A DNA stretch of 41,536 nt from Ignavibacteriota bacterium (GTDB lineage: Bacteria > Bacteroidota > Ignavibacteria > UBA10030 > UBA6906). The first letter of the stretch is position 1; the number at the start of each line of letters is the position of its first letter. Below the pieces are notes generated by a model. That model was not told the DNA's origin, did no database searches, and saw nothing but the letters and a program-made list of their open reading frames with translations. The translations under genes and the position numbers were made by a program. Below are positions 7,771 through 16,865 of the stretch, piece after piece. The DNA is taken from the NCBI GenBank assembly GCA_016218065.1, contig JACRFA010000285.1, positions 1 to 41,536 of the forward strand. Direction: 5' to 3'.

Positions 7771-10764
7771 CTAAAATTCGAGCGTAATGCCAAAGTAGAA
7801 CGCGCGAGGTGAATTTTCATACAGCAAGAATGAGTGATTCACACCGTAGGCGCTACTGAAATTCTGATCGTCCCAATACAGAATGCCGTGCTCAGTGTCG
7901 TCAATCGGATACGTCTCGTAATTTGCCAGGTTCGTATTGAGGTCGACCTTGTTGGCATTATTGAAGATGTAGTTGTAGTTATAAATCTTGTTGTTAAAGA
8001 GATTGAACACCTCCATGTAAAAGGTCGCCGATGTGCCGAAGAACTTTGCGATGCGCTTGGCTACCTTCAAGTTGGTGTTGTACTCTGCCGGCGTCCGCTT
8101 CCCATTTACATCGAGCAAGTTCGTCGTCGAAGTGAACGGACGTCCGCTTCTTGCAAAGGCATTCACCGACACAACAACATTCTCAAACGGAAACGCATCC
8201 ATGATCTCCGGACCGAACTCCTCGGGTGTGCTGTACGCAAGATTGATGATGAGATTATGCGTCCGGTCGAAGTTCAGCAGAACGTCTTTGATAGGAACTT
8301 TCGAAACCGCGTCTGTTGAAACATTGCCGTCGTTATCCCGCTTGACCAACACCGGAGCGTTGCTCGCCGAGGCGCTTTTTCCTGTCGCCACGCCGAACTG
8401 ATAGTTGAGCGAGCCGGAGAATGCGCTTCGCCGTTTCACAAGTGAAATTCGGAATCCTCGCACGTCCGCGTAATCGCGATTAAAGTAGGAGAAGTAGCTG
8501 GTGCCGCTCTTCTCGTCGTCGAACACGGCTTGCTCGATCTGATCTTTGATGTCTTTATAATAACCGCTCACATCGAGCGTGAACCCGTCGCCGAGTCCCT
8601 GCATCACTCCAATATCGTAGCTGTTCGTCACTTGCGGCTGAAGTCGCGGATTCCCCAGGCTGTTCACGGTAACAGGCGAGATGCCGGGAGGAAATTTCTG
8701 GGTCGCGCCAATAACATACTGGAACGACGGCCGCTGCATAAACGAGCCATAGTTGAGATGGAACACCGTTGTCGTCGACACCGGGAACGACACGCCGACA
8801 CGCGGCTGCAGCCGGCCGATCGGTTTTGTCTTCACCTTCGTCGCAAGATTCGGGTCATGTTGCAGCGTCGGATTTCCCGAAGAGTCACGCACAACAAACG
8901 GATCGAATTGATCCTGATAGTATTCATTGTTGGAATCCCACAGATCCCACCGCAGACCAACGTTGGCAATCATCCCCTCGAATTCCATCTTATCCTGAAT
9001 GTAGAGCCCAACCTCATACGGGTTTGCTTTGAAATTCTTCTGCGTAATGCTTCCCTTCGAGGCAATGCTGCCAATCGTGTTCACATCGAGGAAGTAGTAG
9101 TTTCCTTGGATGCCTCCGTTCAGCAAATGCGACTTCGTGACCTGACTTGTGAAGGATGCATCGAGGGACGCTGTTGTCGTTTTCTCGTCCTGGAAATTGC
9201 TGAGGTTGTTGGCAAGATTGAAAAACGTCTTCCCCGTCATCGCCTCATAGGACATGAAGCTCATTGTACGCGTGATAATGGCTGTGCCGGTCTCCATGTT
9301 GCGCACGGCATCGGTGATCTCGTCGTACCAGGGTGAAGTGCCAAGATGATTCGTGGTGCGGAGGGTGTTGAGTTTGAGTTCGTAGAAGGTTTGGGGAGAG
9401 ACAGCTTTGGTGAAGCGGGCGCCGGCTTGCAGGTTGGTGCGTTGACGATACGAGATGCCGAGCACCCGATCCCACACCCACTGATAGAAGCCGGTGCCTG
9501 AGCCGAGCACATTATCGTATTGATACTGGTAGCTCGAACTCAATCGCAGCGCTGCTCCCGAGCCGAAGTCGAACAGCACGTTCCCCATAATCTGATACTG
9601 CTTGTTCGGCTTTTCGGTCGGAACGATGGGGTTCGTTTCTTCCGTGCGTCCGGCGAGAAACATCGTCACGCCGTCGTCGAGCGGGCCGCCGATGGCGCCT
9701 TCGAATGAGTAGTCGATCTGATTGCGCCAGTAGTTTTTGTTGAGATCACGTTCTGTTGCGCTTTTCCAAAGCGCCTGGGCAACCTGAATCATGGCTGTGG
9801 TGTCGCCTCCCAGATCCGTCGTCGTCCAGCCAAAAATCGATTTACCTCCGGTCGTCGAATCACCGTGCAACCAGAAATTCGGATCGGACAGTTTTTGCAG
9901 ATAGGGGTTGGCGTTGAGATCGTAGATGCTCGGACCAAAATACTTCAGCCCCGGTGCACGCACGCGCGATTCCACTTTTGCCCGCCACCTGTCCGTCTTT
10001 CCCTCTTTCATCGTAATGTTAATAACGCCCGACTGCGCGTTACCATATTGGGCGCCGAACCCGCTCGTGATCACTTCGACTTCCTCAACCGCGCTCATGA
10101 TCGGACGAAACGCGGCCGTCGCATCAAGCGGATTGACGATGCCAAGACCCTGAAGCGTGTAGTACTCTTCGTTCTCGCGCCCGCCGCGGAAGTGACCGTC
10201 GGTGACATCCGCCGCCAGCCCGATGACGTCGTTGACGTCTCTCATGCCGGCGAGTAGCTGCGCGTCTTCTCCGCGGATGACCTCGCTCGTCGAAGTTTTC
10301 TCGCGCTGCACATCGGGCCGTGTTGCCTCGACGACGATCGCTTCCTGCTCAATGGTCGTTGCGGTAAGCCCGAAGTCCGCCACCGTTGTTTTGTTCGAGT
10401 TGACGATGACGTCGCGCTGCACAACTTTGCCGTACCCGACGAGTGACGCTTGCAGCTCATATTTGCCGGCGGGAATATTCAGAATGAAGAACGATCCTTC
10501 AAGATCCGTGGTAGCGCCCATACGGGTTCCGAGAATCGTAATATTCACACCGACCAGCGGTTCTCGTGTTTGTTGATCTCTCACGACGCCGGAGATTTTC
10601 CCCGCGATTTGGGCTTCGGAAACGGCTGTCAGGAGAAATGTTGTGAGGAGAAGTTGGAGGGCGAGGGAAATGCGTGTCCGCAGGAAAAGCAGTACGGACA
10701 TCCCCCCTCCTCCGTGATGGACAGAATGTGTTCTGGTTTTGTGAGGAGAGTTGCTCGTGTTCAT
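7771..10764 (-). CDS. TonB-dependent receptor with carboxypeptidase-regulatory N-domain
   Basis: A 997-residue outer-membrane receptor. After a signal region ending near SEAQ comes a carboxypeptidase-regulatory-like beta-sandwich (ISGVVRDQQTREPLVGVNI, TTDLEGSFFI), a candidate TonB box (EAIVVEATRP), a plug domain (VEEVEVITSGFGAQYGNAQ, GVINITMKEG) and a large barrel ending in the terminal aromatic pattern YFGITLEF. The ATG at 10764 has AAGGAG 5 bp upstream; an internal ATG at 10701, preceded by GGAGG and starting a shorter signal peptide, is a real alternative. It is the second gene of the operon, 73 bp after the IPT lipoprotein. The substrate is unknown; the neighbouring T9SS and PorV/PorQ genes suggest a surface-nutrient or exoprotein assembly role rather than a lone siderophore receptor. 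Confidence 0.93.
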   Translation of the reverse strand: MNTSNSPHKTRTHSVHHGGGGMSVLLFLRTRISLALQLLLTTFLLTAVSEAQIAGKISGVVRDQQTREPLVGVNITILGTRMGATTDLEGSFFILNIPAGKYELQASLVGYGKVVQRDVIVNSNKTTVADFGLTATTIEQEAIVVEATRPDVQREKTSTSEVIRGEDAQLLAGMRDVNDVIGLAADVTDGHFRGGRENEEYYTLQGLGIVNPLDATAAFRPIMSAVEEVEVITSGFGAQYGNAQSGVINITMKEGKTDRWRAKVESRVRAPGLKYFGPSIYDLNANPYLQKLSDPNFWLHGDSTTGGKSIFGWTTTDLGGDTTAMIQVAQALWKSATERDLNKNYWRNQIDYSFEGAIGGPLDDGVTMFLAGRTEETNPIVPTEKPNKQYQIMGNVLFDFGSGAALRLSSSYQYQYDNVLGSGTGFYQWVWDRVLGISYRQRTNLQAGARFTKAVSPQTFYELKLNTLRTTNHLGTSPWYDEITDAVRNMETGTAIITRTMSFMSYEAMTGKTFFNLANNLSNFQDEKTTTASLDASFTSQVTKSHLLNGGIQGNYYFLDVNTIGSIASKGSITQKNFKANPYEVGLYIQDKMEFEGMIANVGLRWDLWDSNNEYYQDQFDPFVVRDSSGNPTLQHDPNLATKVKTKPIGRLQPRVGVSFPVSTTTVFHLNYGSFMQRPSFQYVIGATQKFPPGISPVTVNSLGNPRLQPQVTNSYDIGVMQGLGDGFTLDVSGYYKDIKDQIEQAVFDDEKSGTSYFSYFNRDYADVRGFRISLVKRRSAFSGSLNYQFGVATGKSASASNAPVLVKRDNDGNVSTDAVSKVPIKDVLLNFDRTHNLIINLAYSTPEEFGPEIMDAFPFENVVVSVNAFARSGRPFTSTTNLLDVNGKRTPAEYNTNLKVAKRIAKFFGTSATFYMEVFNLFNNKIYNYNYIFNNANKVDLNTNLANYETYPIDDTEHGILYWDDQNFSSAYGVNHSFLLYENSPRAFYFGITLEF

Positions 10765-10837
10765 GTGAGCTCCTTACTTCGTGATAGCACTGTAACAGTT
10801 ATTGTCTTCATACAGTCATTGATTACGGTCATAGGGC

Positions 10838-11593
10838 CTATTGCTGGCGAATGAATTTTTGAACCCATCGCGTACCTTGTCGAACGTTGTTGCGTTTTGT
10901 ACTGCCAAAGCCGCTATCGGGAAGCGCTGCCGTCCAGCCAGTAACCGGCGGCGCCGTTTGTATGACTTCAAGCGAGAGTGTGTCGTTCACGACCCGATAG
11001 ATGCCGCGATAGGTAACGGCAGACGGCGCGGTTTGAAAGAGCGTGTCGCCGAAGATACGCGAGGAATTCGGTCCGGTCTTTTTGTACGTTCCGGCGTATT
11101 GCGTTGTTGTTCCGGCGCTGTCTGTGCTTTGCATCGTGTATGCGCCCTCCGGCGTGAAGTTTGCGAGAACTCGTCTCACCTTGAGCGAGTCCCACAGTCC
11201 GGGAGCTACTTGCAACTGACCTTCGGAGGCCCATGAAGAGACGATGGCGTTGAATGCCCTGAACGGAACGTCGGCAGTTTTGAATCCCTTCATCACAGAA
11301 ATCTTGATGTTGCCTTCCGCAGTGTTCACGGGAACTCGTGCGGTAATTTGCGTCGGCGTGATGGCATCGATCACAGCGCCGCTGCTTGCGTTGCCAAACA
11401 CGACGGCAATCTTTGTTTTGTCCGTTCCGAAATTTTCTCCCGTGATTGTCACGACGGTTCCTTCCCGGCCTAGCATGGGATTGACCGAAGAAACCTTCAC
11501 GTCGTACAGTGACGCGGCTGAGTTGTCTTCACTCTCACAACTCCAGAGAAGCGCGCAGAGCAACAACGCTCCCGCAAAAGCGATCTTTTTCAT
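10838..11593 (-). CDS. IPT/TIG-domain lipoprotein
   Basis: A 251-residue predicted lipoprotein. The N-terminus MKKIAFAGALLLCALLWSC is a lipoprotein signal with the lipobox LWSC. Residues of about 30-110 form an IPT/TIG (Ig-like, plexin/transcription factor) domain: VSSVNPMLGREGTVVTITGENFG, shown here in its key parts VNPMLGREG and ITGENFG, then TPTQITARVP. The second half is a beta-rich region with AYTMQSTDSAGTTTQY and IFGDTL, similar to lipocalin-like or copper-resistance-style barrels, but not assignable. The start at 11593 is chosen because it begins the lipoprotein signal; upstream in-frame codons precede it with no signal sequence. It is the first gene of the envelope operon, so the promoter should lie in 11594-12129. 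It may hold a partner at the outer membrane. Confidence 0.85.
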   Translation of the reverse strand: MKKIAFAGALLLCALLWSCESEDNSAASLYDVKVSSVNPMLGREGTVVTITGENFGTDKTKIAVVFGNASSGAVIDAITPTQITARVPVNTAEGNIKISVMKGFKTADVPFRAFNAIVSSWASEGQLQVAPGLWDSLKVRRVLANFTPEGAYTMQSTDSAGTTTQYAGTYKKTGPNSSRIFGDTLFQTAPSAVTYRGIYRVVNDTLSLEVIQTAPPVTGWTAALPDSGFGSTKRNNVRQGTRWVQKFIRQQ

Positions 11594-12129
11594 ATCGTGT
11601 TCCATGTGAATATTGTTTTCAAAGTAGCAGAACTCGTGCACCTCGCATCCAACGACGGTTACGGAATGTGTTGTCGGATGATCAATCTCTTGTTGCTCTC
11701 CCACGCGTGGTCGTGTGTGAGGGTCCCTTGAACAGATCAAGTGAGCAGGAAGACAGCCAACGTGTGAAGGCGCTCAAGGAATGTGTTTCAGTACCTGCTG
11801 GTGCTTGCGCAGAAGAATGTCTCGGGGGAGGTTGATCGTCGCAGCCTGGCAGATCTGATTGTGTTGCAATGAACGAGGGGCGCAACGCGCGTTCGCGTTG
11901 TTTACTGACCGAAAAACTTGTACGAAGATTAGAAACTCTATGAACAAAGTCAAGCGTCTTTTCGAGGCTTTTAGGTGTAACTTTAACACCAATTAGGTAG
12001 ATAGTTATCTTGCAAGTAATGCGCTCGACGTTGCAGTAACACGCGCGTTGCGGAAGTCCCAAATGCATTCGATTACGGAATTGCATCTCCGTCGCTTTTC
12101 CTCTACATTTTTTCCGCAGCGAGGGGGCA
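11594..12129. other. Divergent intergenic region
   Basis: This 536-bp gap separates the divergent envelope operon (-) and lipoprotein/TonB receptor pair (+), so it must hold promoters for both. I see no convincing gene. It contains a perfect hairpin CAACGCG-CGTT-CGCGTTG at 11883-11900 and a smaller dyad GGTGT-N7-ACACC near 11972-11990. Either could be an operator; neither matches a motif I know. Confidence 0.5.
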
Positions 12130-12675
12130 ATGCCAACGCACCACTTTTCATCAACGAGTATGAATCGTCGACACGTCTTCGCACTTCTTACTTTCGTTCT
12201 CCTCACATGGTTCTCCGGATGCGACACCGGACTCACGCCGTTGAACGAGCCATCGGGATTTCGCGGCGTGATTCGCTTCAGGAACTGGCCTCCCCCCGAC
12301 AGCATTCGCGAAATCAGACTCGTCGCATTTGAAACGTACCCAACCGACAGTGCAGGCATACTTCCGACTCTGCTCGAAGGACGAGCTTCGGTGTTTCCCA
12401 GGCTTGAGACGAAGCTTCAGCTGTTTGTCGATACATTGCACTATGAGTTCACAACCGAAAGCGGTTTGAATCTCCAACTCAGGAATTACGATTACATCAT
12501 ACTCGCGATGCAGTACGGCCCGAATGTACTTTCAGACTGGCGACCGGCGGGCGTCTATTCGACCGCGCCCGGCACGTTCACTCCGGCGCCGCTTCGTGTT
12601 CTTCTTCACCGCATTACTCCGGACATCGATATCGACGTTGACTTTCACAATCTGCCTCCGAAGCCATGGCGATAG
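12130..12675 (+). CDS. Putative lipoprotein, unknown function
   Basis: A 181-residue predicted lipoprotein with a hydrophobic stretch FALLTFVLLTW and lipobox FSGC, so it should be anchored in the inner or outer membrane. The remainder (GVIRFRNWPP, IREIRLVAFETYP, NYDYIILAMQYGP, PAPLRVLLHRI) looks like a small beta-sandwich, but I do not recognise the family. The ATG at 12130 has GAGGGGG just upstream; the ATG at 12160, MNRRHVFALL, gives a more conventional signal peptide and is an alternative. Its stop overlaps the TonB receptor start by 10 nt, so the two are co-translated and may act together, for instance as a surface capture lipoprotein plus receptor. That role is inferred only from position. 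Confidence 0.75.
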   Translation: MPTHHFSSTSMNRRHVFALLTFVLLTWFSGCDTGLTPLNEPSGFRGVIRFRNWPPPDSIREIRLVAFETYPTDSAGILPTLLEGRASVFPRLETKLQLFVDTLHYEFTTESGLNLQLRNYDYIILAMQYGPNVLSDWRPAGVYSTAPGTFTPAPLRVLLHRITPDIDIDVDFHNLPPKPWR

Positions 12676-14861
12676 TATCTCGATACAGCTTTGCACTGCT
12701 TGGTCTCATACTATTGCACGAAATCGCGATGGCAGGCTCGCTCGCAGGAAAAGTGAGCGGCAAAGACGATAACCAGCCGCTCGCCGGAGTGAATGTCGTT
12801 CTTCAGGGTACAGTACGCGGGACGACGACAAATGCACAGGGCGAGTTCTTCATGACGAACATTCCGCCCGGCGTCTATGCCGTCGTCTTTTCGCTCGTGG
12901 GATATCAGCGCGAAATGCTAACGGGCGTTTTGATTGATGATGAGAACGATAAGCTTCTGAGCGTGCTGATGAGAGAATCGCCGCTTCAGACCGAGCAAAT
13001 TGTTGTTACGGCAAACAAGCGCGAGCAATCATTGATCGAAGTGCCCGTGAGTATCTCGGTGGTCGATGCTACAGAGATTCAACGGCGCAACACGCTGACG
13101 ATTGACGAAGCGCTGCGGTATGTTCCGGGCGTGAACATGACCGGCACACAGATCAACATTCGCGGTTCGAGCGGTTACAGTCTCGGCGCGGGAAGTCGTG
13201 TGCTCATGCTCCTCGACGGCATTCCCTTCATTGCCGGCGATACGGGCGAGCTGATCTTCGAGTCGATTCCTGCCGGGCAAGTTGATCGCATTGAAGTGGT
13301 GAAGGGCGCAAGCTCGGCGCTCTACGGATCGAACGCGCTCGGCGGCGTCATCAACATCATCACCAAACCCATCGGCGAAAAGCCGCTGACGCACATCCGA
13401 ACATACGGCGGCCTGTACAGCGAGCCTTCGTTCGATCAGTGGAAGTGGTCGGATAAGCGGCGCTACTTCAACGGGCAGTCGCTGACACTCACGCGAAAGC
13501 TTGGCGATCTCGGCTTCTCTGTTTTCCTCTCGCGTCAGTTCGATGACGGCTTCCGGCAGAACGATTACCGGCGCCGGTACAATCTCTACATCAAAGCACG
13601 CGAAGATTTTTCCGAGTCCAGCTCGCTCACGCTGAACGTCGGCGCACTGCATCAGGAGAGCGGACAATTCTTGTACTGGCGAAGTCTTGATTCAGCGCTC
13701 ATTCCGCCTCTGCGCCACATGACCGACAATCTCAAATCGACGCGCACTTATGTGAATGGCTTGTTCAACACCGTGTTGTCTGAGCGCATGTTGCTCACGC
13801 TCAAGGCGCTCTGGACTCACAGTACGTGGGGCTTTCAGCAGATGGGCGATCTCACGCGCACCGAATCGCTGAACGACGGCTTTCGCGTCGAAGCATCATC
13901 CGTGCTCATGCTCGACGACATGCACACACTCACGTTCGGGGTGGACGGGAATATCGATCTCATTCGCGGCGCGATGTTCGGGCAGCGAACGATCGGCGGG
14001 CTTGCGCTGTTCGCTCAGGACGAGGTTCGGTTCTCCGACCAGTTCACGCTGACACTTGGCGCGCGTAGTGATTTTCAATCCGTCGGACTCACATCGGGAA
14101 ACTCCGATATCAATCCGAAGATTGCGTTGACACATCGGCCATGGGAAGGGACCACGTTCCGCGCATCGTTCGGTACAGGATTCCGCGTTCCCTCGATTCC
14201 CGAAGCGTTCATTGCCGCAGGAGGCGGCTTGGTGAAGGGCGTGCCCAATACGGATCTCAAGCCGGAGATCAGCCTTTCATTCGAACTCGGCGCTTCGCAC
14301 ACACTCGGCACGCTGGGGACACTCGATGTTGCCGCGTTCAGATCCGACTTCAACAATCTGATTGAGCCGGGCTTGCTGATCTCGGGCCAGAATCTTTTTG
14401 TGCAGTGGAGAAACGTGGTCAAGGCACGCGTGCAGGGATACGAGACGTCCGTGAAGCTTGCATTCTTCGATGGTGATCTTCATACGAATGTCGGCTACAC
14501 ATACACTTTTCCGGAAGACAGGATCGCGAAGACGGTGCTCAAGTATCGGCCCCGGCACATTCTCTACACGAACGCGCAAGCACAAGTCGGATGGTTTAGC
14601 CTTGGAGTCGATTTCCGGTATGTGAGCCGCGTCGAGAGAATCGATCAGGAGCTTGTCGATGCGGGCATTGTCCCAGATGGCGATGAGCGCGACGCGATCT
14701 ACGTTGCAGATGCGCGAGTCGGCGGAGAATTCTCGATCAGCGACATAGCGTTCAGCGCCGGTCTGCATGTCAAAAACATCTTTCAGCACAACTACGTTGA
14801 GCTGCTCGGCAACATGATGCCGCCGCGAACGTTCGTGCTGACGCTCGAAGCAAGACTGTAA
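12666..14861 (+). CDS. TonB-dependent receptor
   Basis: A 731-residue outer-membrane receptor of the siderophore/cobalamin/sugar type. A short signal peptide ending near EIAMAG is followed by a carboxypeptidase-regulatory domain (LAGKVSGKDDNQPLAGVNV, GTTTNAQGEFFM), a TonB-box-like segment EQIVVTANKREQ, and a plug with INIRGSSGYSLGAGSRVLML, shown here as the key motifs RGSSGY and GSRVLMLLDG. Then come VDRIEVVKGASSALYGSNA and GGVINIITK, and a 22-strand-type barrel with FRASFGTGFRVPS and terminal FVLTLEARL. It overlaps the preceding lipoprotein gene by 10 nt. The plug sequence resembles that of BtuB/FecA-like receptors, but the substrate is not deducible. A bidirectional terminator follows about 30 bp downstream. 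Confidence 0.94.
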   Translation: MAIVSRYSFALLGLILLHEIAMAGSLAGKVSGKDDNQPLAGVNVVLQGTVRGTTTNAQGEFFMTNIPPGVYAVVFSLVGYQREMLTGVLIDDENDKLLSVLMRESPLQTEQIVVTANKREQSLIEVPVSISVVDATEIQRRNTLTIDEALRYVPGVNMTGTQINIRGSSGYSLGAGSRVLMLLDGIPFIAGDTGELIFESIPAGQVDRIEVVKGASSALYGSNALGGVINIITKPIGEKPLTHIRTYGGLYSEPSFDQWKWSDKRRYFNGQSLTLTRKLGDLGFSVFLSRQFDDGFRQNDYRRRYNLYIKAREDFSESSSLTLNVGALHQESGQFLYWRSLDSALIPPLRHMTDNLKSTRTYVNGLFNTVLSERMLLTLKALWTHSTWGFQQMGDLTRTESLNDGFRVEASSVLMLDDMHTLTFGVDGNIDLIRGAMFGQRTIGGLALFAQDEVRFSDQFTLTLGARSDFQSVGLTSGNSDINPKIALTHRPWEGTTFRASFGTGFRVPSIPEAFIAAGGGLVKGVPNTDLKPEISLSFELGASHTLGTLGTLDVAAFRSDFNNLIEPGLLISGQNLFVQWRNVVKARVQGYETSVKLAFFDGDLHTNVGYTYTFPEDRIAKTVLKYRPRHILYTNAQAQVGWFSLGVDFRYVSRVERIDQELVDAGIVPDGDERDAIYVADARVGGEFSISDIAFSAGLHVKNIFQHNYVELLGNMMPPRTFVLTLEARL

Positions 14862-14890
14862 TATCTTTGCGCGCAGCGTAGTTCGCACCA

Positions 14891-14927
14891 ACAAAAAACC
14901 CCCGCCGATTATCAGCGAGGGTTTTGT
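14891..14927. terminator. Bidirectional intrinsic terminator
   Basis: An imperfect GC-rich stem, ACAAAA...CCCCGC pairing with GCGAGGGTTTTGT, is flanked by A and T runs. It lies between the convergent TonB receptor (+) and FadL-like (-) genes. Confidence 0.8.
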
Positions 14928-14946
14928 CGTCTGTACAACTGTCGAC

Positions 14947-16443
14947 TTACGGCATCCACGACAGTGAGATGTGGTAGATGTTTTCATTGAGCTGGCTTGT
15001 GCTGCCGCTGTACTCCTGAGCAACGAGGTTTGGACTCAACGACGTTTGCCAGTTGTTGAAGGCGTGCTCGAACGCGCCATGAATCGCGAACGTTGGCGAG
15101 AGCTTGTACGTCAACCCTGCTGTGAAATGATTCTCCACGATTGCAGGGAACACAGGAAACACGGTCTCGTTGGGAACAGGATTTGTTCCGAACGCTCCGC
15201 CAACCCGAAGCGTCAGCACGCTCGACGGATCGACTTCAAAGCCAATGCGCGTAGTGTACGCATCTTCCCAGTTCATCGGGAAGTCAACATTCAAGCTTCC
15301 GCTGCTCCCCATCATCCGGTTGATGTTCACGTTGGCGCCGTTCTTCATGGAGATCGACATCTTGTCGAACGCATTCTTCCAGTTGATCCACTCGAAATCA
15401 AATCCCAACCGGAAACCATCGCTCAGATTAAACATCCCTCCGAAACCAACCGACTGGGGAAACTTCATCTTCACCTCAAGATCATAATCCGCAATGACGT
15501 CCTTCGACATGTCGATGCCGAGCGAGGTGAACATGCCTATCACGGCCTGTTGCGCTTGCGCCTGTGTCATGTTCGGATTTTGCGCCATCACGCCCATCAT
15601 CGCAAGGCCGAATGCATTATTGAGTTGATAGGTCATGTCCATGTGCGCTTTGCCATTCTTGTACGTCAACGAAGTCGGCGACGTGTAGCTGATACCAAAC
15701 GTCACGTTCTCATTTGGTTTCCAAGCAAGACCGGCTTTGCCTGAGAATCCCCACGCTTTCAACTCCTTCATCGCTGCTGCGGCAGTGACTTCCGAGTAGC
15801 CGAAGCCGCCCGCCTGTTGCGGCGCGGCAAACATATCGCCGAACGTCATCCCGTTCGTCGGGTTGACGACGCCCTTCATGATGGAGGGTGATAGACTGTA
15901 GGGCATGCTGAACTCGAGCATGCTGTACACAATATGCGCGCTTGCGCCGATGGAGAGATCCGGTCGGAGTTTGTACGCCGCGCTCACTCCGCCCTGCATC
16001 ACCGCCAACTTGGAATGATACTCCTGCTGCACGAACGCGCCGCTCTGATCGCGGAAGAGTTGATGATTTAGTTTGAAGTCTGCGCCCATGCCTCCCTGCG
16101 TGTACGCGCCAATGCCCCAGGCAAAGTTGCCGAACGTGTTGTTCACGTAACCAGCGTCGAAGAGCGGAAAGTAGTTTGTCTTTCCTTGTGATTGATTGAG
16201 ACCGTTTGCAAACTTGATTCCCGGCACCATCAGCGAAAAGGCTGCGTCGAGTTGTGTGCCTTGGATGAATGAGATGCCGGCGGGATTCGAAAACAGCAGC
16301 GATGTATTATCGAAGAAGCCGATAGAGCTTCCGCCGCGCCCGACGGTCTTTGCATCGAAGCCGATCATGCGTGTCCCGTTCGTGGCAAAGGACGACGAAA
16401 GGGCAATCGCGATCAGCGTAAAGACGAAGAGAAACCGTTTCAT
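14947..16443 (-). CDS. OmpP1/FadL family outer-membrane transporter
   Basis: A 498-residue barrel of the FadL/TodX family, which moves hydrophobic compounds such as fatty acids or aromatics across the outer membrane. The signal peptide MKRFLFVFTLIAIALSSS is cut near SFA. The mature N-terminus shows the family pattern (TVGRGGSSIGFFDNTSLLF, then SNPAGISF), equivalent to the hatch region with NPA. Many barrel strands follow, with a Met-rich, probably extracellular helical region (about residues 195-310, MGVMAQNPNMTQAQAQ), and the end YHISLSWMP. The start has AAGGA about 9 bp upstream. It stands alone between convergent and co-oriented neighbours. The family is secure and the substrate unknown. 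Confidence 0.92.
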   Translation of the reverse strand: MKRFLFVFTLIAIALSSSFATNGTRMIGFDAKTVGRGGSSIGFFDNTSLLFSNPAGISFIQGTQLDAAFSLMVPGIKFANGLNQSQGKTNYFPLFDAGYVNNTFGNFAWGIGAYTQGGMGADFKLNHQLFRDQSGAFVQQEYHSKLAVMQGGVSAAYKLRPDLSIGASAHIVYSMLEFSMPYSLSPSIMKGVVNPTNGMTFGDMFAAPQQAGGFGYSEVTAAAAMKELKAWGFSGKAGLAWKPNENVTFGISYTSPTSLTYKNGKAHMDMTYQLNNAFGLAMMGVMAQNPNMTQAQAQQAVIGMFTSLGIDMSKDVIADYDLEVKMKFPQSVGFGGMFNLSDGFRLGFDFEWINWKNAFDKMSISMKNGANVNINRMMGSSGSLNVDFPMNWEDAYTTRIGFEVDPSSVLTLRVGGAFGTNPVPNETVFPVFPAIVENHFTAGLTYKLSPTFAIHGAFEHAFNNWQTSLSPNLVAQEYSGSTSQLNENIYHISLSWMP

Positions 16444-16865
16444 TGTGTAGATCCTTCAACTGTTTTATGATTTGATGAACCGAGCACGGCGAGATCACCT
16501 TCGCTCCAAGTGCTGCATTATCCGATTTCGCCTTGCGAAGACAGCCGTACGCTCGCAGGAAACATTAGCGCAAAATCTGTAGCTAATAAATGTCAACTTT
16601 GGTGCCAGTGAAAGTGACGTAGAATCTGATAATCTTGGAGGGAGCAGCCAGCCGATTTTCGTTTTTGAGAACTTCGGACATGGGAGTTGCAGGAGATGAG
16701 AACCGATGGCTGTCTGGCCTCGCAGGTACATCGTGTCATAGAGGCGCATCCCATAAATCTGATAATCTTTCCGCTTCTCTCTTCGATCAAGCATGTCCAG
16801 CGAAATTCTCGCCTTTTCAGCTTTGGGAAAACCGAGAGCGTTTGATTCTCAGAATTCGGAAACGT
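16444..16865. other. Intergenic region with a repeated 13-mer
   Basis: This 422-bp gap lies between mobA and the FadL-like gene on the minus strand and should carry the promoter of the latter. No convincing gene is seen. The 13-mer ATCTGATAATCTT occurs twice on the plus strand (16624-16636 and 16757-16769). A TTGACA hexamer (minus strand, 16596-16591) is a possible -35 element, but no good -10 follows at a normal distance. Confidence 0.4.

Noticed and set aside
11682-12359. Minus-strand frame (225 codons) across the 11594-12129 gap
   Set aside because: It runs through the lipoprotein coding region in antisense, has unusual composition and no recognisable domain.
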